A stretch of DNA of 64,000 bases, from assembly GCF_011075055.1 (NCBI RefSeq), contig NC_058137.1:21251463-21315462 (forward strand), read 5' to 3'. Below the pieces are notes generated by a model. The model searched no databases. It was not told where the DNA came from and saw only the letters and a program-made list of their open reading frames with translations. Positions within the stretch are counted from its first letter, which is position 1. Each line of letters opens with the position of its first letter. Origin of the DNA: Mangifera indica (lineage: Eukaryota > Streptophyta > Magnoliopsida > Sapindales > Anacardiaceae). Position numbers and translations under genes: made by a program. Shown here one piece after another: positions 12,135-23,518 of this stretch.

Positions 12135-12752
12135 CTAAGAAACATAAAGAGTTCAATCAAAGAAAATGTTGAAACAATTCTATAAATAAATAAAATTTGT
12201 ATTTATTAATACCCTGTAATATTATAAAGCTTATTATTTAAATTTTGCATTATTATTATTATTAAACGCATTATTAAGTGCGTGGATGCACCCCCTCCAT
12301 GTATGATTTAATTGAAGACACAAACAAACAAACCCACTCTAGAATCTAAAACCCCTTTCTCTGCAGGCTTTTATTGTCAACAAAAAATAGAGAAAACCAA
12401 TACAACAATTCACATTTCTAAGAAGAAATTAAATACAGATAATAAGTCATTAATGAGATCCTCATTTTCCAAGAATAATCAAAATCGAAATATTGCACGA
12501 AGATTGTGACCAAACAGCACTACTGAAGTTTGCGTTGGTCTAGTGATTTTAGATTTGTGTGTTAGGTTTGCATTAAATGTTATGAAGTTTATTTATTTAT
12601 TTTTAATGGGTAACACTATATTTTTATGTAAAATATAATAACAATTGACCTTAGATAAGTGTGGTGAATGAAGTTGCCATGGTACTTGTCCTTAGCGTAC
12701 TGTATTAAATTGATTTATTATAAAGGCTAATAATAAATTTAAATAATTAAAA
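12135..12752. other. AT-rich spacer
   Basis: No gene is seen. A short (ATT)n run lies near 12250. Confidence 0.5.
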
Positions 12753-13396
12753 GGCCAAAAGACTTATTCCCAACTTAGGTGTATTGAAAATTCAACCTTT
12801 TATCTGTAGATTTTTAAAATAAATAAAATTAATTAATTTTATAGATAAAATCTTTATTTAATAATTAATATATTAAAATAATAAAATATTCTCTATTTAT
12901 CTCTTAGTTTAAAAAATTAATAATTTTTTTTAAAGTTAATTTTAAAATCTTACTTTTTTTCTTTTAGGATTTCTTTTTTTCCTTTTTTTGTGCAATCTCT
13001 AGCCAACTTCTCTCTCCTCCCCTTTTCTTACATAATCTCCGACATATTTTTCTCTTCCTTCCCTTTTTTGGTGTCGTCTTTGAACAAAACAATTGTTTTC
13101 ATCTTTGTTTTTGATGAGAACAATTCTTTTGTCAAAGATGAAAACAATTGTTTCATCTGAAGATGATATCAAAAAAAGAGGAGATAAAAATCAGTTAGAG
13201 ATGGTGTCGATAAAAGAAAAGAAAAAAATTTAAAAAAAAAAAATTTTAAAGTTTAATTTAAAAAAATTATTAATGTTTTAAATTAAAAAATAAATAATAT
13301 TTAATTATTTTAATATATTAATAATTAAATAATAACCTTACTTTTAAAATTAACTAATTTTTGTTAATTTTAAAATTTTAAATTTTCAATGCTTTA
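12753..13396. mobile_element. Foldback element, right end lost
   Basis: The left end GGCCAAAAGACTTATTCCCA matches the family. The arms pair inward, and the core has an inverted pair around GACAACAATTGTTTTCATC-like words near 13090-13150. The expected right end AATAAGTCTTTTGGCC is missing: the homology fades near 13390. No duplication is found, so it is a truncated or decayed copy. Confidence 0.6.
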
Positions 13397-13908
13397 CGAG
13401 CCCCAATTTAGAGATCCAACCAACCATGCGTGGAAATATGACGTCTAGCGTAATTAAAAACATGAAAATAGCGGTTGATCCCAACAACAGAGATTGAATT
13501 GATATCGGAGTCTGTGAAATGGTAATGAATGAGACGAGACAGTCACTGTTTAAATTAAATTGCTCCGACAAACAATCAGGCGTTCTACCGTCGCTGTTTG
13601 CGTATGTCATTCTCTCATTACTTTGCGTGTTTTTTTAAAATTAATTTAATGTCCCTCAATCAATCCCTACCTAACTCAACCTCAACCGCAAAACCCTTAT
13701 CTATTTCCCTCTTTCGGCTCCGTTTCTAATTAACATTGAATTGTCTATCTATCTAGGTGAATGATAAATTAGCCATTCAATAGTATATATTATGTCACAG
13801 GCAACATATCCCATGTCAAATCTCGTGTTTATAATTAAGTATTTTATGTCTTCACCCAAAATATTTATTTAGTTTGAGGAATTCAATTGAGTCTCAAAAC
13901 TTATTTGC
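13397..13908. other. Spacer without recognised features
   Basis: A 74-codon frame at 13386-13610 (minus) has no domain or splice support. Nothing else is seen. Confidence 0.5.
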
Positions 13909-14605
13909 TAGCAATTTAATGAGATATTAATTAAAATCGGTGAAATTTTTTTCGCATAAACATTTTTAGGTAAATGTACAGTAGTTTTTCTTTTATAAAC
14001 AATTTTTTTTATAACTCCAAAAATACCCTCTGACTTATTATACGTCTTTTTCAACCATTTTGTGTGTGAGATGTCAAGAGTCGTACAGGTGTGTAAGTGC
14101 ATGCAAAGTGCATGGGTGCGTGCGAGTGCGTACAGGTACGTGAAGAGTGCGTGCGGGATGCTTGAGTGCGTGAGTATATGCAGGTGTATCCACACCCTCA
14201 TATATATAAAATTAAATAATATAATATTTAAAATATATAATAAATATATATAATAATATAATATATATTTAAAAATTATTATTATTATTTATATATATTA
14301 TATTAAATATTAAATATATTATATTATAATCAATTTTTATTTTTAAATATGTTTGTAGTTGATTAAAAATAATCAATTTTTTAGTTATGCAGTTCACGCA
14401 CCGCGCACTCAGCACGCACTCAAGCATTCATTCCCGCACCTACGCATCCTGTATGACACCTACAGGCCGGAAGGGGATTTTTGAAATTACAAATAAATTT
14501 ATTTATAAAAGTAAAATGACTGTACGTTTGTCTAAAACGGTTTAAACGGAAAATTTTTTACCTATTTTAATAAATATTCTCAATTTAATGTGAAATGTCA
14601 CGTCA
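13909..14605. mobile_element. Separate foldback element with GTGCGTG-rich arms
   Basis: The left arm, AATTTAATGAGATATT then AAAATCGGTGAAATTTTTTT (13915-13955) and GTACAGTAGTTTTTCTTTTATA (about 13976), is mirrored on the right by ACTGTACG (14519), AAAATTTTTTACC (about 14550) and CTCAATTTAAT (about 14579). Inside, the left arm has many GTGCGTG/GTGCATG words (14090-14170) and the right arm the complementary GCACGCACTC (14400-14450). The centre (14200-14390) is nearly pure A/T. The termini differ from the GGCC family. No target duplication was found, so the exact ends are uncertain. Confidence 0.65.
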
Positions 14606-14819
14606 AATACTTGTAAAGTTATCTATGAAATTTATCTTTTATCCATGTTAATCTATTTTTAGAATCATAACTCACGTCAGTTTAAATCTTTCAATTACAA
14701 ACTAAGCCTAGAATAGAAAATAAATATGAAGCATGAACCTTGTTCATTTAGATTTATTCAAGATACTAATTACACTAACCATTTTTTGAAGGGTTTGTAC
14801 GAAAATAATCAACAACTTT

Positions 14820-15342
14820 AACCTTATACTTGTTCATGTTCCTGTTCACCTGCTCATTTCTGGTGCCACGGCAATCTCCTTCTCTGGAAACCTAGAGGTG
14901 TACCTCTCAGCCTATTTTTGCTCTTGCTCTGACGGTTATGAAACCTTGTTAAGGAAGATCTGTATTGATACAAATAGATTAGATAGTAAGAATTTGGTGC
15001 TCTCATTGTATTTTTGTGCAATTTCTTAGATATCTTTTTGTATAGTTATTTTCTTCCATATTTGGCTTTCTCTTTTGATTGTAAAGATGAGAATTATAAT
15101 TTTTATAATTTATCTTCTTTTGAATCTTATCTTTATAAGCATTTAGATAGGTCTTTAAAAAGAGAGTAGGTATTTTGTTTTGTTGTTCTTGTTGTGTTTT
15201 TTGGTGAAAACCTTTTGGGTTTTTGCTTGTTCGATTGTTTTTATTTTCTTAGGATAAGGCGAGTTTACGTTGTTTTGAATAATTTCTATCTAGCCTATTT
15301 TTTTTCTTTTATTATACATATTTATTCAAAAAAAAAAAAAAC
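14820..15342 (+). mobile_element. Possible 3' end of a truncated LINE
   Basis: The segment is T/G-rich late in its length (TTTTGGTGAAAACCTTTTGG, GGTTTTTGCTTG) and ends TACATATTTATTC followed by 13 A. This style resembles the 3' UTR and poly(A) tail of plant LINEs. No reverse transcriptase frame is present, and no target duplication was located, so this is a weak call. Confidence 0.3.
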
Positions 15343-18300
15343 CTTAACCCTATACTAGAATAATTATCTAATTTAATTAAATACAAATTTGTCATGGTCT
15401 CTAACATTTCAACAACCCTAAACCATATAAATCTCTAACTCTCATTACTTAGCATTATTCACACTTACATCGCGAAATCAAGTAGAAAAGATTAGTACAT
15501 CCAATTATTAAGATTAACTTTAACTTCAAATTCATTCATTCTAAGCTAAAGGAAGTGCATTGTTAATGTCCACATTACTTTGATATTAAAGAGTATTTAG
15601 ATGGTGTGATATGTGTTATTTATTATATATTGATAAATGGATTTACAGATTTAGAAATGTATAAATTGAGAAAGTGGTATGAAAACACAAGAGACCCAAT
15701 TGTTGGTGTGAAACTCTCTAGTTTGTATGATTTTTTAGATCAATTGAGAAAAATACGCAAACAAGGGATTCACGTAAAAAAAAAAAAAGCAAACAAGGGA
15801 GTTTCGTGATTTTTTTTCGTGAACCTAGGGTTGAATTTGAACAGAATTGCAACCATATCATTTGCATGCATTTTGCCCAATTTGCGTAAAATAATAATAA
15901 TAATAATAAAGCCAAAGCAATGTATATGTAATCTATACAACCAAGACACCTCTATTCTCTTCATGCCTAATAACATTCAGAATATTGATCACCAATACAC
16001 TAACAAAGTCCATCAAAGTAACTCAACCAATAAACCCTAAACCTTAAATTAAACTTTTACTTTAAAAAATTCCATTTACACTTGTGTTTATGAAAATATG
16101 AATACAATGTAGCATGAAAACATTGCCAACCAACTTTATTTCCCATTTTACAGTCTCAAAATCAAAAGAAACATAAAAATTGGGGAAGAACAACAATGGA
16201 AGTTATTTACTGAAGAAGAATGACGAAAAAAAACTTTGAATACACAATGAATCTTCAAAGTGAAAGGTTGACTTACAGGGAATAGTTAGAATTTGGCCAA
16301 AATCCAAATTAGAGAAGTTGAAAATGATTCTTGAAAATGTAATTAAAGAATGAGGAAAAATTCAATTTATTTATGGAGATAATTTAGTCAAAGTTGAGTT
16401 ATATGGTTATGACCTTGAACAATACTATATGTATTTACTTTGAGTATATAAATAAGTATACACTTATATATATTATTATGTGAGTGAATGTTATTTTATT
16501 TTTTATTTAAAATCACCTAATAATATAATGATATATATTAAATATATACACATTTATAAATACAAAATTGATACGTATAGTTTTATTATATGAACTTATA
16601 TAGGTATAAAAGCCAGTGTATTTATGTTTGTATAAATCCTTTAAAAATTAGCTATGTCAATTCATATTTTTTTTCAGAGGTTAGTTTAATTATTATTAAA
16701 ATTCGATTGATTTATTAGATCGATATCTAAATATTTTCTGTTACAAAAATATAAATTATTAACTATAATTTAGCACGATTATAGTGTTATAAAACCCATA
16801 TCCTTGCATGAATTAAAATAGAACTCACTTCATGGGCCTGAGGGCCTCATCGTTTCAACACCAGAACCATTCCCTGAGAGATCCATACCTTCTTTTTTTC
16901 AAGTAATTTTCACAAAGTTTTGTAAGCGTGATAAAACATAGGTTTTTTACTTGAAAATTTTAATAATTTACTAATTTTACTAATCTCTGTTTTCAAAGAT
17001 TCATATCTTGATGTTCGATAAAAGTTTAATTATAAATAATAAAACTATGTTTATACATTTTTAGATAAATAATCAGATATATGGATGGTATATAATCATA
17101 TAAGTAAATCATTTTAAATTAAGAATAAATTAATATTTAATTATATAATAATACATTATCTGTATACTTAATTATGTATCAAAAAGTATGTACACATAAT
17201 ATTATTCAATCACAAATATCATATTCTTCTTCATTTTCTAATACAATAAAATTATATGTACACAATTTTTATTACATAATATATAATTATATATTATTTA
17301 TATACTCAATTATGTACTAAAAAATATATATACATATTTCATTGCTCTTCTCTGATGTCATTCGCGAATCACATATCCCAAAGAAAATTTCTACCAAATA
17401 AGTATGCATAATCCAAAAAATATTATATATAAATATCATATATAATGCCATTTGAAAGTCACTTTTGTGAACATAACTTAAAGTTGGGGCAACACCAATT
17501 ATAAAATAGTGTTGAAAGAGTTAGCAATTATGATTGGATAGTCAGGCTCGTGCTTTGCCTCCTTGTTAAGCAACAGTGAATTGGATTAGACGCTACTTTT
17601 GCCTAATGTTGATCTAAATAAAATAACACCCACTGTTTTGCTTTTGTCTGTGCGATTGAGCCCCCAGTGTCCCTATTCTGTCGCTTGAAACGTAGTCCGG
17701 TCAGACCTAACTGTACGAGTAAAGTTATACAAACAAAGTTGGAATCTTAACTTTATATACCCGTATAACATTGGAAAATTGAATTAAATACCCAAAATAT
17801 ACCCACACAAAACAAAAATATTCATCTTCATCAACACAAAGTAAAAGTACTCAAGTTATGCAAATTAACCGAAATGCCCTTATATTTTGGTGGTAAATTT
17901 GTTCTCTCATAAGTCTTCCAAGAGACGCACGAGATCAACAATTCTCTGATGATTTTTCCAGTTTGCTAGCAACGAAAATGATAAAAGAGATTAGCACATC
18001 GTCTCTTATCGTATTTTAATTATTTTGGTATTGAGATTTTACTAATTAGATGAAAATTTTAAATATTTTTAGTTAAGTCTTTGGTTTTGAATATTTAATT
18101 TTATGGGTCGATTATTGCTTGTTTTGAATGAAAAGATTTTGAACCTTTTGAAAAATTTTCCACTTCGGGGGAAAATGATTGGACATTTTCGCTTTAATTC
18201 TTGAAATTGGGCGTTTTAGCTTTAAACACATATTATATGGGCATTTAAATTAATTTCCCTAAAACATTTGCCTTGCCAAGTTAATTCATTTATTCCATCA

Positions 18301-18844
18301 TTTTATAATTAAGGAAATGTTGCCAAATCATGTATATAAAATATATCTTTTTATGTGTAATATTATTGTTTTGAAAATTATTTCTATATATACTATTCAG
18401 AAATTTAACATTCTTAAACAATTGATGTAAAATTTTGACATCTCATTTATTCTTATCTTATTCATTTCGACGTCTATCTTTATGAACCAAGGTTTCAGAT
18501 TTTAGATTTCTTAAAACTATTAGATGTTGAAATTTATTAGGAATGATTTAAAGATAGGGCAAATTGACGGCATCCCTGACGTTCGAGATTCAACAAAGAA
18601 AGAAATGGGGTTGCATGTCTTCATTGTGAGAAGGTAAGTTGTGCTTACTTACGCCCGAAAGTTTAAGTTTCACATGTTATTGACACTTATCTTAGGTCGT
18701 AGGCCAAAGAAAAGTTTCTCCAAATCAAATTGTTTAATTCAGTGGGCAAAAATGAATAAGATTAGTGTTTAAGAGTCCTCATATTTTGGGGCTCTCTTTC
18801 ACCGAATTAAAAGCACTTTCAACTCTCAATTAACATATATATAT
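15343..18844. other. AT-rich spacer with decayed MITE-like stretches
   Basis: No gene is supported. Segments at about 16450-16615, 17036-17206 and 17246-17345 have words of the 181-bp MITE family (CAATAAAAC/TATGTACACATAATATT and internal ATTTAATTATA) but decayed ends. A (AAT)n run lies at about 15890-15909. Confidence 0.45.
17036..17206. mobile_element. Decayed member of the 181-bp MITE family
   Basis: It starts with AATAATAAAACTATGTTTATAC and ends AGTATGTACACATAATATTATTC. The spacing is close to that of the full-length copies. No clear target duplication remains. A shorter partial copy (17246-17345) follows directly. Confidence 0.45.
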
Positions 18845-19339
18845 GGTTAAAAGACTTATTTCCACTGAAGGTTTGGGTTATTTCCAAATTCCTACGTAGG
18901 GTTTCAAAAGTCTAAATATATATTATTTTTTTATTAGAAATAAAAACAAAAACGTTATTTAATTAAAAATATTTAAAAATTAATATTTTATCATATTTTT
19001 TCTTTTAATTTAAAAACTAATCATTTTTTTAATTTAAAATTTAATAAGCTACATTTTTCTCTTCTTTCAGTTATCATCTCCACTTCGATTGATAGTTGAT
19101 CTTTCTATCATCTCCTTCTTCAATCAATCTTCTCTTTTTGGTGGTCTTTCTCATAGAATGAAAATTGAATTATTTTTATCCACCAAAAAGTGCCACCGAA
19201 GAGTGAATTTCGGCGGGGGAAACTGAAATAAATCCAATCTACTAGTAAAACGGAGAAAAAAATAGTTCATTTGTCGTTTTTGTCAACTCGTTCTGTTATT
19301 AACTCGTCTTTTAAGGAAAATAAATCACTCCATTGGGCC
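18845..19339. mobile_element. Decayed foldback element
   Basis: The start GGTTAAAAGACTTATTTCCACTGAAGG and the end AATAAATCACTCCATTGGGCC are diverged versions of the family termini. The core has inverted words around GATTGATAGTTGATC (about 19088) and the TTTTTGGTGG/CCACCAAAAA pair (19136 and 19181). No duplication is preserved. Confidence 0.5.
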
Positions 19340-19943
19340 TTTCTTTTTTTTTTTTTTTTTGTCTTATCATCTTTTAAAAGCTAAATGAAATGAACAAAGG
19401 CAGAGAGGCCAAAGTCTCCTAACGTGGAGTTGCAGTGGCAGCTATGAATGAACATAATAACAAAAGATTGCAGAAGAGACACTGTTGGAAAATGTAGAAC
19501 GTCTGCAAAATCACTGTTATTATATTTCCATATCTCTTATATTAAAAACCCCTGTTGCCGTCTTGGCCAAATCTTGTTCACTTCCATCCAAACTGATACC
19601 CTCGGCTTTTCAATTACATTTTTGTGTTAAAACTTAATTGTTTCATGAACTCTTAACATCACTTAACTGAAAAAGAGAAGAATCCTGTGGTCCAAATTCA
19701 TTTTAATACAAATCCCAATACCTCTCTTTCCCCACCACCAGCTTCAAGAATTTGCCTCCTGGCACCTACCATTTCTTCACCAACTTACAGAAATAATATC
19801 CACAATATAATAGAGAAAATTATAAAAAGCTGAAAATTCTTTGAGTTTTTCCCGTTACATTTCCATCAAAAATTTTTACAAGCATTGACATATGAAGAGG
19901 CCCCCCACATTGGAAGCTCTGTAACAAAAATGGCAATTTTCTA
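19340..19943. other. 3' flank of the second OVATE gene
   Basis: The last part is likely the 3' UTR of the minus-strand gene at 19944. No other gene is seen; a T-run lies near 19348-19361. Confidence 0.45.
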
Positions 19944-20504
19944 TTAGTCACGTGACCTACATCCAAACTGCAGCTTCGATGAAGCATTGTTATTAATATT
20001 ATTTTTCTTCAGTGAGAAAACTCCACTCCAGATCTCAGTAAACGCCCTAACGATTACCTCATGATGATACGGAGAATTCAGCTGCAAGAAACAACTCAAC
20101 AGCTCTTTAAGATCGTCCTTGGAATATATCTCCTTCTCTAGAATCATTTGCAACATCGAGTGCCGGAAATCCAAATACGGATCATCGGATTCTTTCTCTA
20201 CCGCCAGGCTTTGGCCTCCGACTCGACCGAATCCTCGTACAGTTCTGGAACCGATCTTGTTGTTCGTCCGGGTGTCGGTTTCCCAGGTTTTGGGGGATGA
20301 TATGGTGGCACTGGAAGTGTCGTTTACGGTTGCGTTTGTTTTGCAGGAAGAGGTGGTTGAAGAGGAGAAATAGAGGGAATGGGGTTTGGGTTTGGGTTTG
20401 TGTTTAGGGTGGATAAGAAGGGAGAGTTTTGGTTTCTTGCAGCTGCTGCACCCAAGGCTGACTGAGACACTGTTGAGGCGCAATTTTCTTCCCGAAGTGG
20501 ACAT
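19944..20504 (-). CDS. OVATE family protein, OFP6-like clade
   Basis: Single-exon gene of 186 residues. The C-terminal OVATE domain spans about residues 104-164: EKESDDPYLDFRHSMLQMIL, then YSKDDLKELLSCFLQL, then VIVRAFTEIWSGVF. The N-terminal part SVSLGCSSCKKPKLS is typical of the OFP6/7/8 group, and FGRVGGQSLAVEKESDDPY is the usual lead-in. A lysine-proline stretch (about residues 33-41) may aid nuclear entry. The family represses transcription through TALE homeodomain partners. It lies 13 kb from the OFP15-like gene in opposite orientation. From memory, Arabidopsis has an unnamed OVATE gene (At2g36026) beside OFP15 and HVA22J, which fits this place. The start used is the only Met before the conserved block. 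Confidence 0.9.
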   Translation of the reverse strand: MSTSGRKLRLNSVSVSLGCSSCKKPKLSLLIHPKHKPKPKPHSLYFSSSTTSSCKTNATVNDTSSATISSPKTWETDTRTNNKIGSRTVRGFGRVGGQSLAVEKESDDPYLDFRHSMLQMILEKEIYSKDDLKELLSCFLQLNSPYHHEVIVRAFTEIWSGVFSLKKNNINNNASSKLQFGCRSRD

Positions 20505-20514
20505 TGCAGTTGCA

Positions 20515-20612
20515 TAGGAGATGCGTGAGAGAGAGATGCGATGAGAGAAAGGTAAATTAGACTGATGCAGAGAGGAGAGTAGAGGAGAGCAGAGGAGAGG
20601 ATCTATATAAAT
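20515..20612 (-). promoter_or_regulatory. Core promoter and pyrimidine-rich leader of the second OVATE gene
   Basis: Read on the minus strand, TTATATAGATCC at about 20612-20600 is a TATA-like box about 100 bases before the start codon. It is followed by many CTCTCCTCT repeats, a common pattern of plant 5' leaders. Confidence 0.45.
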
Positions 20613-21329
20613 CCTGCATGTGATTTAAGGAGGGCCCCTGAGTATGATACTTTTGCCTCTCTGTCATACTTGGCTGTCAGGGCTTTATTTTTTCTATCCT
20701 ATCATATAATCAAAGCATAAAAAGACCTTTAATTTAAACTTTAAAGCAGTTTCAATCATAGTTATTAAGATTTATGCAATTTTAATTGTATATGACTCTT
20801 CTTTGAGTAATTCAAATTCAAAAAAGAATAGTGTTATGTTCGTAATTTTTGTGTATTATGTGATTAAATATTTGAAAATTAAAAGTAAAATAACACTCAA
20901 TCACAAGATAATACATTATTATTTGTATATAAAATTATGCATATAGTATTATTGTTTAAAAAATTATAAATGGATTGGATTTATTTTGACAACACAGATC
21001 TTATAAAATAAATTGAGGGTTGATTTTACCTTTATTGATTATTATGTAATATTTTCTTTTTGGTAATATCGTCAAAATGTTTCTTTGGAATTGAATCGGC
21101 CATAATAAATTGCTAAAATCTCAAGTTTTATAATCACTTAAATTATTATATCAAATAAATCAAAAGTTAGATTGGTAATATTTCAATCCATTGTCTCACG
21201 TTCCCGGGTCTTTCTTTTATTATCCATACTATTGTTTAAATTTAATTTATACATTTGCAAAAATTAATATCAAAGGGTACTTTTATAAGTTTATAAAATA
21301 TATAAATATTATAAAATTAATATCACATA

Positions 21330-21975
21330 TGCTTTTAAGTATAAATAAATTACTCTTCTCTCACTAATTTTAAAATTTATCATCTAAGTCCCTATCATTA
21401 ATTGAAACCCTAACCCTAACTCCAACAAATCTCTAATCCATAATCACACCGACTATAGCAAAAATTAGATTATAATTGCATTAGAATGATGAGATCTCAG
21501 CGATACACTAAAATAGTGTAATATTATTGAAAACACATAATATAATTACAATTATATTGAAATCGCATCATAATGATGCAATTCTATTGAAATCGCATAA
21601 TATTAGTGTGATTTTGGTAGATTTGCACCATTTTAGTGTAAATTTGGTTGAATCACATTATTTTAACATTATTTTGATATAAATCACATTACTCTGATAC
21701 GATTTTTGTTATTGTTGATGATATTACATCATTAATGACCATTTTTAGTTTTAAAATTTATTTTTTAAAAAAATAAGGGTGAAAATGTGTAATAAAGTTT
21801 GGGTGTAAAATGTCAATTATTTTTAATAAATATTAAAAATTATAAAAGTTATTTTTATCTTTTCAATATCTTTGTACTGAAAATTAACTAATATCATTAA
21901 CAATACTTGACAGAGGGCGAGAACTTATCATTTTAAGATAGTTAAAGAAAATTTGGGTGGGAAATATGTTTACCC
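21330..21975. repeat. One-ended foldback-like remnant with degenerate internal repeats
   Basis: The right end AAAATTTGGGTGGGAAATATG resembles the family terminus, and GGGTGTAAAATGTCAATT recalls the inner arm. The left end is not recognisable. The middle (about 21480-21710) is made of diverged units of roughly 35-40 bases around TTGAAATCGCATAATA and ATTTTGGT. Confidence 0.35.
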
Positions 21976-22468
21976 ACAGTAAAAATACAACAATATAAGA
22001 GAACAGGCTAGGAAAAGGGGTGTCTCGTAAAAGAGCAGCAATTGTTGAGTACTTTAGAATGGAGTCAAATCAAGTTCCAAAGGAATTTGCTCAAAAGACG
22101 CACTCAAACAACTATAAATAATCAACAAATCCACCCATTGTTTATATTATATATACAAATTAAAACGTAATTAAACGCAAAACGCCCATGATGATGTTGC
22201 TGGCAGTCCATATTCTTCCTTTTAGTAGGTCTAAAATGTTTTCTGTCTGCAAATAAAATATTCCCACTTTACTAATCCAATAATGCAGTACACAGATAAT
22301 AACAAATATAAGTATGTACCTATTTATGTATTAAAAAAAGTATACATAATTTTGTTAATCAATAAAACTATTTGTACATATTTTTTGTACACAGATGATA
22401 TATCGTAATATGATTAAATAATTTTAAATTAAAAATAAAGTAATACTCAATTATACTATAATGCATCA

Positions 22469-22469
<1 letters not shown>

Positions 22470-22500
<31 letters not shown>
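22470..22500. repeat. (TA)n microsatellite
   Basis: An uninterrupted run of TA dinucleotides, inside a MITE-like stretch (GTACATATTTTTTGTACACAG upstream). Confidence 0.85.
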
Positions 22501-22502
<2 letters not shown>

Positions 22503-23192
22503 TATTCCTAGCCTAGCACACATAAGTACATAACATGACGAGTTCATTGAAATTATCTTACCATAAAGTACGATTAGTTTTCCTTGAATAGAAGTCAATT
22601 AAATGGAGAGGGAGAAAAAAAAACCCACTTGGAATATATAAATCCAAAGAGGATTTCGTAGTCTTGACAAGTTGCAAGATGATGTACCATGATATATAAA
22701 TATGAATGAATGTGCATGACCATTAATTTGTCATCAATGTTGGTTTGATATTAATCAAAGCTCATGACCATACTAAATTTGGACTATTTCGCCCAAAAAT
22801 CAAGGCTCACGGGGCACTACTACTACAACGATCTGCTAAAACCATGTCTCCTTGTGATCCCGCTGTCAATTTTGGCTGTTTCTACGTCAATGTTCAATCC
22901 AATCACTCAATTATTCTCACTTGATGGACGATTTAACCCCGGAAAGAACAAAGATTGAAAACACTCCAAGGCACTTGAAAAGTTAAAATAGTTAACCGAT
23001 AACTCTGAACTATGTGATCTGCAAATGTAGGGAGGAGTAGGTCTAACGTTAACTTGAAACTTTTTTCCTTATCAAGGTAGCTACATGGCCAGCAACCCAC
23101 GACAAACCAGCCTGGGTGCAACAGAAAGCACTTGTGTGGCCCTCCCTTTCAATTGATAAACCAGTATCTGGGACCCACTTTGAAATCCATGA

Positions 23193-23518
23193 ATAAGGTT
23201 GGATTCGAACCGATCTCGAGCTCAGCTCGGTTCACATAGAGTTAGCTCGAGTTCGAAATCGAGCTTGATCGAGCTCGGCTAAGACCGGCTCGTTTCGGGC
23301 TCAACTAAGCCCAGTTCGAGCTCGGCTCATTTTTCGTTATCAAAATGATGTCGTTTTAATATATATTGATTAAAACGATGTCGTTTTGTATCAAAAATTT
23401 TAATTAGAAAATCTGATGAGTAGCTCAAGCTCGAACTCGAATGAGTTCAACTAAGACAGGCTCATTTCGGGTTCGACCTAACTGAGCTCGAATTAGTTCT
23501 GTTCGAATCTAACCTTAT
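23193..23518. mobile_element. Inverted-repeat element rich in GAGCTCG words, about 326 bp
   Basis: The left end ATAAGGTTGGATTCGAACCG and right end GTTCGAATCTAACCTTAT are imperfect inverted repeats. The arms are filled with CTCGAGCTC-type palindromes. The centre has two copies of AAAACGATGTCGTTTT-like palindromes (about 23343 and 23373) around an AT hinge. There is no coding capacity, and the target duplication is unclear. Confidence 0.6.

Larger units (their letters stand above)
20613..23192. other. AT-rich spacer with repeat fragments
   Basis: No gene is supported. It contains MITE-like fragments (about 20835-20965 and 22290-22500), a one-ended foldback-like block ending at about 21975, and a (TA)n run. 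The short frame at 22764-22958 has no support. Confidence 0.45.
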
